64,000 bases of DNA from Eunapius fragilis (Eukaryota; Porifera; Demospongiae; Spongillida; Spongillidae). Position numbers and translations under genes: made by a program. The stretch spans positions 9,179,434 through 9,243,433 of the forward strand of contig OY811975.1 of the NCBI GenBank assembly GCA_963681505.1, given 5' to 3'. Below are positions 1-10,933 of the stretch, piece by piece (position 1 is the first letter of the stretch; every line of letters begins with the position of its first letter). The notes under the pieces were generated by a model, which saw only the letters and a list, made by a program, of their open reading frames with translations, searched no databases and was not told the DNA's origin.

Positions 1-72
1 AGATCGTCTGTTAGAATAGTAGTCCTATATATATATAATAATAAATAAAAAAGCGTAATCATAATCTATTTA

Positions 73-623
73 CTAAACTTGACACACCTTAACTCTTTTC
101 ATAATCTTCTTCTCGGGTGGTACAGTGTACTTGCTGTGCCTGAGGTGGCCCCGCACTGACTCAAGAAGCTTGGACTTTAACGTAGTACTCACGTCTGACC
201 ACACAAATGAGGGCAGAACCTCTGCCAATTCATCACTGTTCTCGTGGAACGCGTCCTGTAAAATTGTCTGCACAAGAACGCAGAAGATGCGTATGTGCAT
301 GTCAGCTCATTGCCGGCATGTATTATTTGTACACTAACCAAGGGTACAACGTCTTTCGCTCGAGGTGAGTCACTTCGCCCGCGATCCGAGTTAGATGCGC
401 TGACTATAAAAAGCATGAATTCGTCTATGTATACCGCCTTAAAAACAACTAGCTTACATGTACAATCCCTCATTGTAGTTTTGAGTTCATTCACGGTCTT
501 ATCGATCTCATCAATACGGTCGACGACGTTCTCGAGCAAGGCGAGCCTATCTTCCAATTCCCTTACTTGCGTCCTTAATGCAGACCAATCCCCAGCCGGT
601 TTTCGAGACTGTTGGGTAGACAT
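73..623 (-). CDS. Small coiled-coil protein encoded divergently in the CACTA element (3 exons, 141 aa)
   Basis: I do not recognise this protein. The model joins exons 623-458, 403-339 and 267-73. Donors GTAAGC and GTTAGT and pyrimidine-rich acceptors keep one open frame; introns are 54 and 71 bp. Residues about 13-50 (RTQVRELEDRLALLENVVD onward) have heptad-like Leu/Val spacing typical of a coiled coil. The C-terminal exon is charged, starting TILQDAFHENSDELAEVLPS and ending in a basic stretch with KKIMKRVK. The ATG is 125 bp from the transposase ATG on the other strand, so the two genes probably share a bidirectional promoter. By analogy with the second, DNA-binding product of plant CACTA elements, it may be an accessory protein, but that role is only inference from position. 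Confidence 0.55.
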
Positions 624-748
624 TGCACACGTGCATGCGTTGCAAAAACTATGAGTCAGCATACACGTGTCAGTCACGTTTCACAATGCATAAATGCACA
701 TTTAATGAGCTTGCAATCCCGCCTTTTTCAATACGATACCCAAGCAAA
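624..748. promoter_or_regulatory. Presumed bidirectional promoter between the two CACTA genes
   Basis: This 125-bp gap separates the two start codons, which point away from each other. Transcription of both genes must begin within it or within the adjacent reading frames. I see no clear TATA box. The call rests only on geometry. Confidence 0.35.
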
Positions 749-3700
749 ATGCCTAAGAAAAACTATCTCCATTCGTGCGATTGTGCAAGGTGCAAGCGAA
801 GGTATACCTTTTCGTACTCGACTGTACGAAGACATCGGACGATTTACGGTGTGGAAAGTGGGGCTACAGTACCAGAAACAGCATCGACAACTGCATGCGC
901 TAACGCAACGGTGGATTCTAATTCAAGCACTTCTGTGATTACTGATCGTAAAGTTTTATGAGCGCGCTTGCGTGTGATAATCACTGCACTTCTATCGTGC
1001 ATGCATTCTTTAGACAACAGTGGACTTGTATTGGATGTTGATAATGAAAGTGGTTCAAAAACACAACTGCAGGCAAATGCATCATGTGGGGATGACGGCT
1101 GCAGACATGATCTGGACATATGCTCAGATTCAGGTACATGAATGGAAACGTACCAAATTACTAACCTAGCTTGTAATTGATTTTCATGTAGAGAATGAAG
1201 ATGATTTTGCTGGTACTGGATTAGAAAAATTCCCACAGAATTGCTGTGAGGCAGAAGAATCAGGTACAATAGCATGTATATGTATATAGGTATGGTTCTT
1301 TCAGAACAAGCATAATGAGCGCTAGCCATTGCAACATATAAGTTCATGCTCATATAAAATGTAGAACTAAAGATTGAGCAACTTAATATAGTGCAGGTTA
1401 ATGTTATGCAAGGAGGATTGAACAAAAAATGAATACATCACTGAATGAGTTGCTTTACTTTTTAAGGAATGGGCTGTGTGGTTGATACTGAAAATGTCTC
1501 TACATATGCTGGGGACTGTGCAATGGATTGTACAGAGGAGGAAGTGATTGAAGAAGGTGAGCATGCAGGTAATTTTATAACAATGAGCAATGACAATATA
1601 TATGTGTTCAAATATGCTGCATGCATACGTGAACTATTCATGTCAATTATAATGTATATGTCATATCATGCATTTCAATTAGATTGTGGTGAAAATGATG
1701 ATGAATCTGTTCTGTATTCATGCCAACGACAATTACTTCAAGGTATGTGAGTATATCGTAGTAAACAAAAATTATTAATAAAATGCATGACAGTTGATGA
1801 CACTGCAACTTCGGCCAGTATTTCTGAATCTGCAAATCCTTCCAAAAGCAGTAATGAGAGTCAAGGCAACTTACAACACATCACACCTCCATCCATGATG
1901 TTAAGATGGATTTGTACCTTGCTCTTAAGGATATCTATAATTTTCAGATTGACACAACCAGTTATTGCATGCATCTGTGGCCTAATATCAGTAGTACTGA
2001 AGCTTACCTCACATCCTTTACATGCTGTATTTCCCACGTCACTGTATGCATTACAGAAAGTGGTTGCATTGCCTAAAATAGAGAAAACAGTTTATGTTGT
2101 TTGCCCTAATGACACTTGTAACTGTCTTTACAATCTGGAAGAAGCTCAAAGGGTTGCACATTGCAAAGCAGTACATTTTGGGAAAAAATGTGGTTATGAA
2201 CTAGGATACTTCAGAAATTTGGCATTTGCCCAGAAGAAATGGTCCTATCACAAAGCATTTCACTTTATACCACCTTCTGTTTGGTTAAAAGCTATGTTCA
2301 GTGATGAACCATTTCGTACGCTATTGGCTACATCACAAAACAGAGAAGTAGCATCTGATGAAAAACAAGATGTGTATGATGGTGAAATTTGGAAGGAGTT
2401 TCTTGAAAATCCTCTCGACACATCAGTGCCATTTCTATCAAATCAAAACAACATTGGTTTAATGTTGAATGTTGATTGGTTTAAGCCATTCAAAAGATCT
2501 GAATATAAAGTGGCTGCTTTGATGATGACAGTGCTGAACTTACCACGAGCAGAGAGATTTAAGGAAAGATGGACAATGGTTTTAGGCATAATACCTGGGC
2601 CAACAGAACCAAAAGGAAATATTAACACATTTCTTAAGCCACTGGTGGATGATTTGCTGCTCTTGTGGGATGGCTTGCCTTTACATCCTGAAGGCAAAAC
2701 TGTAAAAGCTGCACTTATTGCATTGTCTGCAGATATGCCTGCATTACGAAAAGTCTCCCAGTTTGTTAGCCACAAAGCAGATTATGGTTGCTCACGATGC
2801 AAGTTCAAAGCTGAGAGGGAACCTTCAATGAGAGGGTCATCAGGGAACATGAGTTACTTGACATCAATTATGGCACCTAACAGAACAAAGGAGGAGACAA
2901 ATTTACAATCCAAAGAATATCTGCTTGCCAAATCCAAAACGGAAGCCCTTTCTATTCAAAAAAAGAATGGGGTTCGGTATAGTGAACTTATAAGGCTACC
3001 ATACTTTGATATTGTTCGAATGTCTATAACGGACCCTATGCATACATTCTTATTGGGTATGGCACACAACGAAATCAAACTGTGCCTTTCTTCTCTACCT
3101 AAAGACAAGAAGTTACAGTTCCAGGATCGCTTCAAACATGTCAAAGTACCATATGATGTAGGACGAATTCCCACTGGCATTAAAGATGAGGATGATCTTC
3201 CTGGCATGACTGCACAACAGTGGAAAAACTTTCTGTGTATTTATGCCAGGCCTTGCTTTGCAGGGCTGCTACCTGTGAGCCAGTATCAGTGTCTCTGCTT
3301 GCTCTGTGAAATTGTAGAGATTATTATCAAGCCGTCATTACTCCAAGATGACATATGCATGTTATATACAAAGCTTTACCAACATCACAAACTGTTTGAG
3401 AAGGTCTATGGAAAGTGGAAGGTTTCAGTTAACTACCATCTAGCACTGCACCTTCCTGATGTTGTTGCTGATTATGGCCCCCCACATGGGTACTGGTGTT
3501 TTGGGTATGAGCGTATGAATGGAGTGCTTGCAGACATTCCAAACAGTAACAGAAACATTGAAATACAAATATTAAACAAAATAATACAGCAGTTCTGTTT
3601 CAACTGTTATACTGATCCTCTAACACCAATGGATGAAAAATTTATGTCTAAGGCTTTAATAGAACTTACTAGTGTGGACAGAAATATTTCCACTAAGTAT

Positions 3701-4300
3701 AATGAACTGAAACACTTGAAAGAACTTACCCAAATAAGGGAGGACATGTTTGAGTATTATAGAGCAATTGATCGTGGTGACGTTATTGACTGGCCAATTG
3801 AATTGTTGCATCCCAGCAAGTTTAAAGTTAAAGTTGATGACAGTTTCTACCAGGAGATCACACTATTTTGTACCAACTCGTTCAACAATGAAGTACATGT
3901 ATTTCCAAGAATTGATAAATTTGGAAGGTGCCGGGTAAATGGACAATTATTTTCATCTGATTATAATTCAACTGATAGAGGTGCATTGATACAAGCAATG
4001 TTTGTAATGAATGACAGCAATGAACTGCACCCTTACTTTGGGATTGTGAGATTCTACTTCCAAATATGCATTAAGCATAAAAGTGACACTGGAAACCTCC
4101 AAAATGTAATACTGGCTTATGTAACTTGGATGGTGTTTAAGACACCTGAGAAAGATAAATTCTCAAACCTATATTTAGTGAGTGATGCATTTTATCAACG
4201 CGATAAGATCATTAGTCCTCGAAGGTTTATCAGTCGCTGTACCCTGGTACGTGGTGAGAAGAAATCTTCATATTATGTTGCCAATCTACCAGAGATGTAA
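749..4300 (+). CDS. CACTA/EnSpm transposase, Tnp2 family (6 exons, 1015 aa)
   Basis: This protein catalyses excision and integration of its transposon in the nucleus. Exons are 749-947, 1014-1133, 1192-1263, 1467-1556, 1683-1742 and 1794-4300. All five introns (50-203 bp) are phase 1 with GT-AG ends, and the four internal exons are multiples of three, so the frame is intact. The N-terminus has a Cys cluster, CDCARCKRRYTFSYSTVRRH, of the type seen at the start of animal Tnp2-like proteins. Small acidic exons follow, then a CPNDTCNC...C zinc-like motif near residue 285. The Tnp2 core contains NVDWFKPF (Asp ~408), IPGPTEPKG, ALSADMPALR (Asp ~494), a C-x2-C, DPMH (~594) and FGYERMNGVL (Glu ~753), in the family's order. 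It looks undamaged, so the element may be recently active. The assignment to Tnp2 is secure; the first exon start is probable. Confidence 0.87.
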
Positions 4301-4439
4301 CTGAACAATGTACTTCAATGTATGAATGTGTGCAGTTATGTTGAACTGTTGTGTATGCAGCATGTATATTGTTGAAAGCCATAACTACAATGACTGGCTA
4401 AATGTACTAATAATAATATATTAAATCATATGTATTGTT

Positions 4440-4759
4440 GGATTTCTTAAAATCACTCATTGATTCCCAATCTGAAGCCAATCATGTGAAAAATCCAGCG
4501 CATAATCAAACAGGATTTGGTGCACATTTTCCAAGCATAATCTAGTAGAAAATCTTTTCAAAATCTACACTAGATTTGTCAAAGGATTAAAAATCTATGG
4601 GAAATCAAAAACAGATAAAAAATCAAACACGAAATCATTCGTGTGATTTAGAATCTAAATAAATCTTCATTTGATTTCAAATCATAAGTAAATCAAATAA
4701 ATCAATTGTAAAATCGTTCTCACAATCAAATAAGATTCGACGCGTTTTTTCCCTGTGTG
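4440..4759. repeat. Subterminal repeat region and right terminus of the CACTA element
   Basis: AAATC and its complement GATTT occur at very high density in both orientations through this stretch. This is typical of CACTA subterminal arrays that bind transposase. It ends ...GCGTTTTTTCCCTGTGTG. Outward reading of the end gives ACACAGGGAAAAAACGC, repeated exactly at 36067. Confidence 0.7.
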
Positions 4760-4943
4760 TTCAGGGCGTGGTCTTCATCGTTGGTGTACAGCGCATCCTC
4801 TGTATGAAAAAAAGTGTGTGCCGGTGCATGTGGATCAGAGATGGAGGAGGTGACTCACCGTATTCCAACGGTACCCCGCTGCAGAGAGCGGCTGCACCAA
4901 ATAGAATGGCCAACGAGATCCAGGTCATTATTTGCGATTGCAT
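4760..4943 (-). pseudogene. Secreted-peptide gene copy, cut off by the CACTA insertion
   Basis: Exon 1 (4943-4859) encodes a signal peptide starting MQSQIMTWISLAILFGAAAL and ending VPLEY, nearly identical to the intact gene at 18815-19412. The donor GTGAGT, the intron and the first 40 bp of exon 2 (4799-4760) are also conserved. The sequence then switches directly into the CACTA terminus. The rest of the gene would lie left of the transposon, outside the window. Upstream homology to the intact copy continues to about 5125, so the promoter was duplicated too. Confidence 0.75.
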
Positions 4944-5394
4944 GCATGACTGAGCCCCGCAACGAGCTTATATGTGCTGCATGAGAAGTCCCAAACACTA
5001 TTTCCTGTGACAACATGCAGATCTAGAAATAAACAAACACTCGCAGCGACCGGCAAACAGACGGCGCTGTTTTAATACTTTTAGCATATGCAATTGCCGC
5101 TGTTTGAGGTTTTCCTTCCTCCCTAGACAACTGGTCCAGCAATTTCGGACATCCATAGACGTCTGTACATTGAAAACTCATGTAAAGTATTAGATTTTTT
5201 AAAAACATGAATGCAGTAGGATTATTTTTCAAAATATAAATCATGCATTCTTTTGTTTTTCACTTTCATCTTGAGAGCAGAAGAATCAACAACAAAATTA
5301 ATCACTTTTGCCAATTACGTAATAATCTTATCTTGAGCCAATAATGATTAATAACATGCCAATGGTGGGCGCGTCCTTATGGAGCAAGTTATAG
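4944..5394. other. Duplicated 5' flank (to ~5125), then unassigned spacer
   Basis: 4944-5125 is the same sequence as 19413-19590, upstream of the intact secreted-peptide gene. From 5126 to 5394 I see no gene, only A/T-rich spacer. Confidence 0.5.
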
Positions 5395-5430
5395 CAAGGA
5401 TTATTAACAATTACAGGTTAATAATCCTTG
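5395..5430. mobile_element. 36-bp palindromic micro-insertion with 7-bp target duplication
   Basis: Two 14-bp perfect inverted arms (CAAGGATTATTAAC and its complement) enclose an 8-bp loop. GTTATAG flanks the palindrome directly on both sides (5388-5394 and 5431-5437). Perfect arms plus an abutting direct repeat indicate a transposed unit far shorter than usual MITEs. Confidence 0.55.
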
Positions 5431-5437
5431 GTTATAG

Positions 5438-5808
5438 GTGCTGGTGAGTGTGTGAGTGGGAGGAGCGTGTCGTTTTCTAAATGCTCGTAATGTGCGTCTG
5501 GTTCAAAACGTTTGAAAATTTCTTTCATCGGCGTTCCTATATCGACGAACATGCACTCGGCGTGTATCAACCTGTTCTCTACGACTGCGTAAGTTAACAG
5601 TCTGTTGCTATATATCGCGCATGACAAGTACACCACGCGCGCGCACACAAACATCCACACATACGACTAGATCTTTTTCCTGGGTGTATATTAGGAAGAA
5701 TCTCTTTTCTTTAGCTGATGCAGATTAACTGGTTGGATTGGTCTGTATCTCTAGCCGCTAGTCATTTATGTCATCTGGGTGTGGTCTATAGCCTGGGCAG
5801 AAATGTGT

Positions 5809-5854
<46 letters not shown>

Positions 5855-6049
5855 GTGTGTGTTTGTGTGTATATATGTGTGTGTGCACTTTTTCCTAGGA
5901 TGTATTAGGAGAATCTCTTTATGTAGCTGGTTGGGTTGGTCTATGCGGACTATGCCCTGGGCAAGAAGGAGTTTAAAAAATACTACCGTAAAGTACCACG
6001 AATAAGCTCCCCCCCCCTCCGCCTTATTGTCGTCATCGTACAAGAAGGC
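5438..6049. repeat. Spacer with (GT)n microsatellite at about 5803-5885
   Basis: An interrupted GT tract of about 80 bp lies in the middle. Open frames across it are repeat artefacts. A minus-strand frame at 5418-5660 (80 codons) has no recognisable features and no supporting splice context. Nothing else is supported here. Confidence 0.6.
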
Positions 6050-6347
6050 AACAACAAGCAGTTTCGTGTTCGTTTGATGTCACAAAACCGCGTTGTTGTA
6101 GAGAACAAAACTATTTTCCAAACTCGTACCCAGTCCCACTTGTTCTTGTTCTTGTTGTTGTTCTTGACCACGCATAACTCGGGATAGGAACACTTTTAAG
6201 AAATGAAAATCACACCAATGGCTTCAGAATTCGTTGGCATTCTCGCTTCTGTGGTCAAAACGTCTCGAGGCTACATGACATAAATCGGTGGTTGTGCTAG
6301 CAAATCACGTATAGTTAAGCCTACTGCACTGGCACGACTCGGATAGG

Positions 6348-6379
6348 CAGGGTTGCCGCGATATATCGCGGCAACCCTG
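6348..6379. mobile_element. 32-bp perfect palindrome with 8-bp TSD (micro-hAT MITE)
   Basis: The insert is a perfect 32-bp palindrome, CAGGGTTGCCGCGATA followed by its complement. The 8-bp sequence CGGATAGG flanks it on both sides (6340-6347, 6380-6387). The 8-bp duplication and CAG..CTG ends fit the hAT superfamily. The end resembles the 10841 MITE (CAGTGTTGCCGC), so it appears to consist of just two abutting TIRs with no interior. Confidence 0.75.
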
Positions 6380-6597
6380 CGGATAGGTCATACTTCAACG
6401 AAGTACTAGTAGTATACATGATGTAATCAAATGTGTACGGTCTGGGCACTACACGTAGTGGTAATTAACTGTGGCATGTATCCGGTTTTGCACTACATGT
6501 ATTTAATAACGTGCACGTATGTACAATAATCATTCTTGTGCTTCGATCGTAGTTGGTTTGACGCTCTTTGTAACTTAGTGAAGTTTTTTTAATCAAA

Positions 6598-7007
6598 ATG
6601 CCTTCACGTCAGGAAAAGAACGACGAGCAAAGTACCTCAAAACTCGAGACGACGTATTAAATTCTGCCCGAGCGAGCTACAAAGCAGAGCCTGAAAAGAA
6701 ACGGGGCTCTCTAAACGCAAGGTATCGAGCAGAGCCTAAAAAGGAACGAGCCTTGAACGGTGAGAAGTATCGAGCAGAGCCTGAAAAAAAAAATGGGCCT
6801 CTGAACGTGAGAAGTATCGAGCAGAGACAGAAAAAATAACGGGCCTCTGAACGTGAGAAGTATCGAGCAGAGCCTGAAAAGAAACGGACCTCTCGATGCA
6901 CCAGGTATCGAGCGGAGCCTGAAAAGGAAAGGGCTGCTAAAAGACAACGATATTTGCAGAGTTCAGAACGTGCTCGCTTGGCGAAAAGAGTTAAGGTCAC
7001 TCAAAGG
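6598..7007 (+). pseudogene. Broken exon with 45-bp repeats encoding YRAEPEKKRAS-type units
   Basis: From about 6666 to 6960 a 45-bp (15-codon) unit repeats six to seven times. It codes for variants of YRAEPEKKR followed by a basic segment, a charged helical repeat seen at the N-terminus of some invertebrate transposon proteins. Length changes and stops break the frame. The exon ends at a good donor, GTATGT (7008). The homologous exon of the inverted copy lies at 10440-10560. Function unknown; I infer a DNA-binding or coiled region of a transposon protein. Confidence 0.5.
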
Positions 7008-7171
7008 TATGTCGTACTTGTGCTTGTACCAGTAGCTACCTACGCTTACTAAGCTTGGTTTACAATATGACATTGGTGGCTGAACATTACGGATCATTTA
7101 CGGATCAATTACGATCATCAACTACATCAAATACGCATCGGAATAATGTGCATGAAAAAAAACGAAGGAAA

Positions 7172-7403
7172 CAAGTAAATAAGAATCTTCTCAATGAGAA
7201 AGTTGGTGGGATATAAGATTTGAAGGCAATGATGGTGCAAAAAGCAAGGAAACAAGGTCTGTAACAGTAAGGGAAAATGTCATAGTCCTATATTTAGTAC
7301 ACATAGTATATGCTACAAACGGGCCGCTAAATATAGGACTATGTCATTTTCCCTTACTATTACAGATCCTTGTTTCCTTGCTTTTTGCCTTCTTATTTAC
7401 TTG
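7172..7403. repeat. Foldback (long inverted repeat), copy 1
   Basis: The arms pair around a short loop near 7302-7325. The most regular part is CTGTAACAGTAAGGGAAAAT ... with its complement near 7335-7365, and CAAGTAAATAAGAA pairs with its complement at the outer ends. The same foldback occurs at 10034-10306. Confidence 0.7.
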
Positions 7404-7420
7404 TATAACTTTATGTATGC

Positions 7421-8155
7421 TGCTGCTTCAGTTGGTCATTCCTTACATGGCAGTGATGGCACCTTGTGGACATCAAGATTGACATTCACATACACAGCAA
7501 AATGTCGTTTACTGGGTGAAATATGCATGCGTACATGTACCATAAGCAGAGTGATAAGCTGTACGTTCATAAGGTTGACACAGTCTGGTTCATACAATCT
7601 AGGGAAATCCTAGTAGAGGCTTGATACACCATATGCTAAACAAGAAGCTCCGCATATTAGGAACAGGCTAGCAACATAAACAGAAAAGTGCATATCCAGA
7701 AATGCCCCATACATTGGAGGACATTCATAAAAAAATTCCAAATTGAATTCTATAAGATTTTAACATATAGCGGAATTTTTTACTTTCCACTACAAATATT
7801 TCAATTTCATATTGTTATGTATTATGAAGTAAAAGTCAAGATATGTTCTTTAATTACTACATTGTTGTTGTAATTTTTGGGGGGGGTCGATTAACTAGTT
7901 ATTATAGGAATTAACTATGTTTATGACGAATTATAATACTCTCACCAATAATATAAATAATCTCGATCAGACAGGTGTATCTGTGTCGAAATGACCGGCT
8001 GACTTTCGATGCTAGCATAAGCGTACGCAAGGGGAAGGGGGGGGGGGGGGTCGATGGGTTAGGACGACCCCCCTCCCCTAAGCAAGGTCACCTTCACCGG
8101 CCATTGGATTTTTTTTTTTCAAATCGCGTATCGGTATTTTACATAAATTACGCTG
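7421..8155. other. Unassigned spacer
   Basis: No gene is supported. The stretch holds A/T-rich sequence and a G-rich patch at 8032-8051. Confidence 0.5.
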
Positions 8156-8530
8156 CAGTAGCCGGCGTATCCAGGATTTCATTGAGGGCGGTGATTAAGG
8201 ACAGGCCAGGTATGATTAGTGGGGGGTGGGGGGGGGGGGGGGGGGGGTTGCTATCCGCTTAAGACCCAATTTATACGAAAATTGGGGGCCCTTTTATTAT
8301 TTGGCATAGGGCCTACTCTATTTTTTTTTTAAATACGTTATTACCTAGCTTCGGCTATACTTATAACCGTTAATTATGAACGATAACGTATTTGCTGTAT
8401 GCCAAACAAGGGGCCCCCACTTTTTGTATCGGACCTTAAGCGGACAGTAACCCCTCCCCCCCACCCCCTCCCTTTTCGTATCGGGTCTGACCTGAAGCAC
8501 CCCTTCGCTGAAATCTGTATACGCCACTGA
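8156..8530. mobile_element. Degenerate hAT-like element with G tracts
   Basis: The left end resembles CAGTAGCCGGCGTATCCAGG; the right end, read outward, is CAGTGGCGTATACAGATTTC. These are variants of one TIR. Long G runs lie inside, together with two inverted matches to a GGTCCGATAC / GGGTCTGACC module. No target duplication is visible, so the ends are approximate. Confidence 0.4.
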
Positions 8531-9331
8531 TGGTGGGCTATGCTATGTCTCCGCAAACAACTATGTGCATGCACATAAATTTTTCTCCTCGAATACCAAT
8601 AAATCGAAAGGTCTCTACTCCTCAATGGGGTAACTTTGTAGATATCAATCATTGTAAACTCATTTCACTTCCAATGCACCAACTGATATACACAAGTCCA
8701 CTAGTAATAATTATGGATCAACAATGACTATTGCATAGCATCATGTCATTATCATCTAGTTAGGAAAGGATTGCCATCTTCTTGAAATGGATTTCATTTC
8801 ATCCTATTTAAAAGAGACCAGTGAATCATACAGTTGATGGTGTACCAAGGCAATTTACCATTTGTAGCTTGGTGGATGTTATGGTGGAAGAGGTAAGACC
8901 AAAACCAACATCCAAGCGACAAACAAAAACCAATTAACTCTTATAGCTGATGATATATCACACTGCTGCTGCTACCTATTCCATAGATGCAGGAACTAAA
9001 GAAGGGTAACCCCACCAAATCCTCTGTGTAGAATTTATATCAGAAATGCCCTGCGTGCGAGTGTGCATGTGTGTGCGTGTAACAACACAATGTCAGTGTG
9101 CATGGGTTAAATTTGCAAGCCTACTGGATTTGGCTACAACCGTTTTAGTTCTATGTGACAGGCAAAGAGCAGCGATGCAGCTTAAAATGTAAGCATACTA
9201 TCATGCAGCATGTACTGAACTTTTGCAACTGATTTCTCATATGCTGGAATGATACGGATGTTAGTTGCGTGGTTTGGTTTTATACTAATATGCATTCCTT
9301 TCTGTGCGCTTATATCACAGTGCCGGTCAAA
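8531..9331. other. Unassigned spacer
   Basis: I see no gene, tandem array or inverted repeat here beyond short random frames. Confidence 0.5.
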
Positions 9332-9725
9332 AAAAAATTATTAGCCATGTTCGAAGATCTCAGAGGATGTTCTGAGCTTATAGCTACATTCTACCACTCT
9401 ATTGGTCCTTCTTCGAAGTTAGAAACGCTTTGAACATTTCGCCAGGTAAAATAGTGAAACCATATACCTCACATCAAGTTGTGCAAATAGATAAAATAAT
9501 CCATAGATTACATATGGTAGCAAAACACGTGATGTCACATGTTTTCATTGTCACAACAAAGAAGTAGTAATGACAAAGATTTCACTTAATTGGATTTCAT
9601 AGCCTGGCATGGAGTCAGCAAACTGGTAGAGAGATCAAAACACACCAAACACAAACAAGAATTTAGCAAGGTATTTGAGATGGATTATAACTCCTACAAT
9701 TTTGGCCTGCAAGGAGGAAGAAATA
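9332..9725. repeat. Dispersed repeat R1, copy 1
   Basis: This ~390-bp segment aligns along its length, same orientation, with 30112-30480. Shared blocks include GGTAGAGAGAT and GTATTTGAGATGGATTA. Many substitutions and small indels indicate an old interspersed repeat of unknown class. Confidence 0.65.
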
Positions 9726-9729
9726 ACCA

Positions 9730-9965
9730 TGAGTCAATGTGATTCATTAAGTGTTGACTCTGTTTATGCAAAAGATACATAAGAAATGCATCGATCACCC
9801 TAGGCCTTACCTTCCAAAAAAAGCCAACTCGTAAAAAAGCTCTGCCATTCCAGCCAGTCAGCATAATGCTAGAAATACAGATGTAATGATACAATGTGAA
9901 GAGTGTGCAATGTGGAGGCTTGTGCATTGTTTGATAAATTTTACCAGTGTAGAAAAGCCTGAACC
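9730..9965. repeat. Dispersed repeat R2, copy 1
   Basis: Very similar to 37520-37735 in the same orientation, including a long matching block around AAGCTCTGCCATTCCAGCCA. Both copies give open minus-strand frames with the peptide TLYHYICISSIM, which may reflect shared ancestry rather than coding. Confidence 0.7.
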
Positions 9966-10033
9966 TACAGCCAATGAGCATCCTCGCTACCAGCTAGATA
10001 TGGCTGTGGCATAATATAAATTTACAAGTTAAT

Positions 10034-10306
10034 AAAAAACCTTCTCTATGAGAAAGGTGGTGGGGTATAGGATTTGAAGGCAATGGTGGTGTAAAAACAA
10101 AGGAAACAAGGGTCTGTAATAGTGAGGGAAAATGTCTAAGTCCTATATTTAGCCTGTTTGTAGCATATACTATGTTCATGAGCTAAATATAGGACTATGA
10201 CATTTTCCCTTACTATTACAGACCCTTGTTTCCTTTGTTTTCACACCACAATTGCCTTGGCTTCAAATCCTATACCCCACCAACTTTCTCATAGAGAAGG
10301 TTTTTT
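10034..10306. repeat. Foldback (long inverted repeat), copy 2
   Basis: Arms of about 120 bp (10034-10157 and 10183-10306) are nearly perfect complements, from AAAAAACCTTCTCTATGAGA inward to CCTATATTTAGC, around a ~25-bp loop. This is a better preserved version of 7172-7403. Transcripts would form a long hairpin. Confidence 0.8.
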
Positions 10307-10840
10307 GTTTACTAGCTTCATTCATTTTTCCTTTGTTCGTGCACATCGATCCGTAATGTTCAGCCACCAATGTCATATTTTAAACCAAGCTTAGTAAGAG
10401 TAGGTAGCTACATTTACTTACCTTTGAATAACTTTATCGGTTAACTCTTTCGGGCCCTCGTTTGGTTTTGCAGGGTACGCTTAGCCTTCCCGTACCACAG
10501 TCTCTTCGCCAAGCGAGCAGATTAAGGACTCTACCAATAACGTTGCCTTTTAGCGGACCGTTTCTTTTCTCGGATCTCCTTGATGCCGCCATTCTTACTT
10601 AAAGATATCTAAAGTGTTATCTATTTATGCGTCTTACATATACCGTATAGTCAATTGTTAACCAAAATATAACATCGGCTATTTTATATGAAAGCGGCTC
10701 TTCCAGCCTATTCTGAAGCTATTAATGAAATTTTCATTGTTTGAAAATGTTCCTATCCCGAATTATGCGTTGCCAAGAAAGTGAAGGAGACCATGTTTCG
10801 GGACTGGGTACGAGGGCGGGCGGTACCCTTTTGTTCTCTA

Positions 10841-10933
10841 CAGTGTTGCCGCGATCCACTTAAGATCAAAGGAATCGTCGAGCTCGATAGTATGGGATCG
10901 ACATATATCGACGACTCGTCAGCGGCAACACTG
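10841..10933. mobile_element. hAT-type MITE, 93 bp, 8-bp TSD
   Basis: The termini CAGTGTTGCCGC are perfectly inverted. The 8-bp target duplication GTTCTCTA lies immediately outside both ends (10833-10840, 10934-10941). The homologous site in the inverted copy (near 6098) has a single TAGAGAAC and no insert, so the empty site is directly visible. The ends and 8-bp duplication assign it to hAT. It encodes nothing. Confidence 0.9.

Larger units (their letters stand above)
1..4759. mobile_element. CACTA/EnSpm-like DNA transposon, right-hand part (left end outside window)
   Basis: The segment carries a Tnp2-type transposase (749-4300, +) and a divergent small gene (73-623, -). It ends in an AATC/GATTT-rich subterminal region with the terminus at about 4751-4759. 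Right of the terminus, the sequence matches a secreted-peptide gene whose intact copy lies at 18815-19412; homology begins abruptly at TTCAGG (4760), so the element sits inside exon 2 of that copy. A second terminus reading ACACAGGGAAAAAACGC occurs at 36067, matching the reverse complement of this end. Subterminal repeats and a Tnp2 transposase are family hallmarks of CACTA elements. The exact first base of the TIR and the TSD cannot be fixed because the left end is not in the window. Confidence 0.8.
6050..7420 (+). mobile_element. Decayed mobile element, left copy of an inverted pair
   Basis: Blocks in this interval recur in reverse orientation at 10030-10990: the stretch around 6060-6230, the coding repeat tail near 6940-7020, the stretch around 7030-7090, and the foldback at 7172-7403. 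A splice donor after the coding repeat is conserved (CAAAG|GTATGT here, CAAAG|GTAAGT in the other copy), so the element once carried an intron-containing gene. The family is not identified. Confidence 0.55.
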
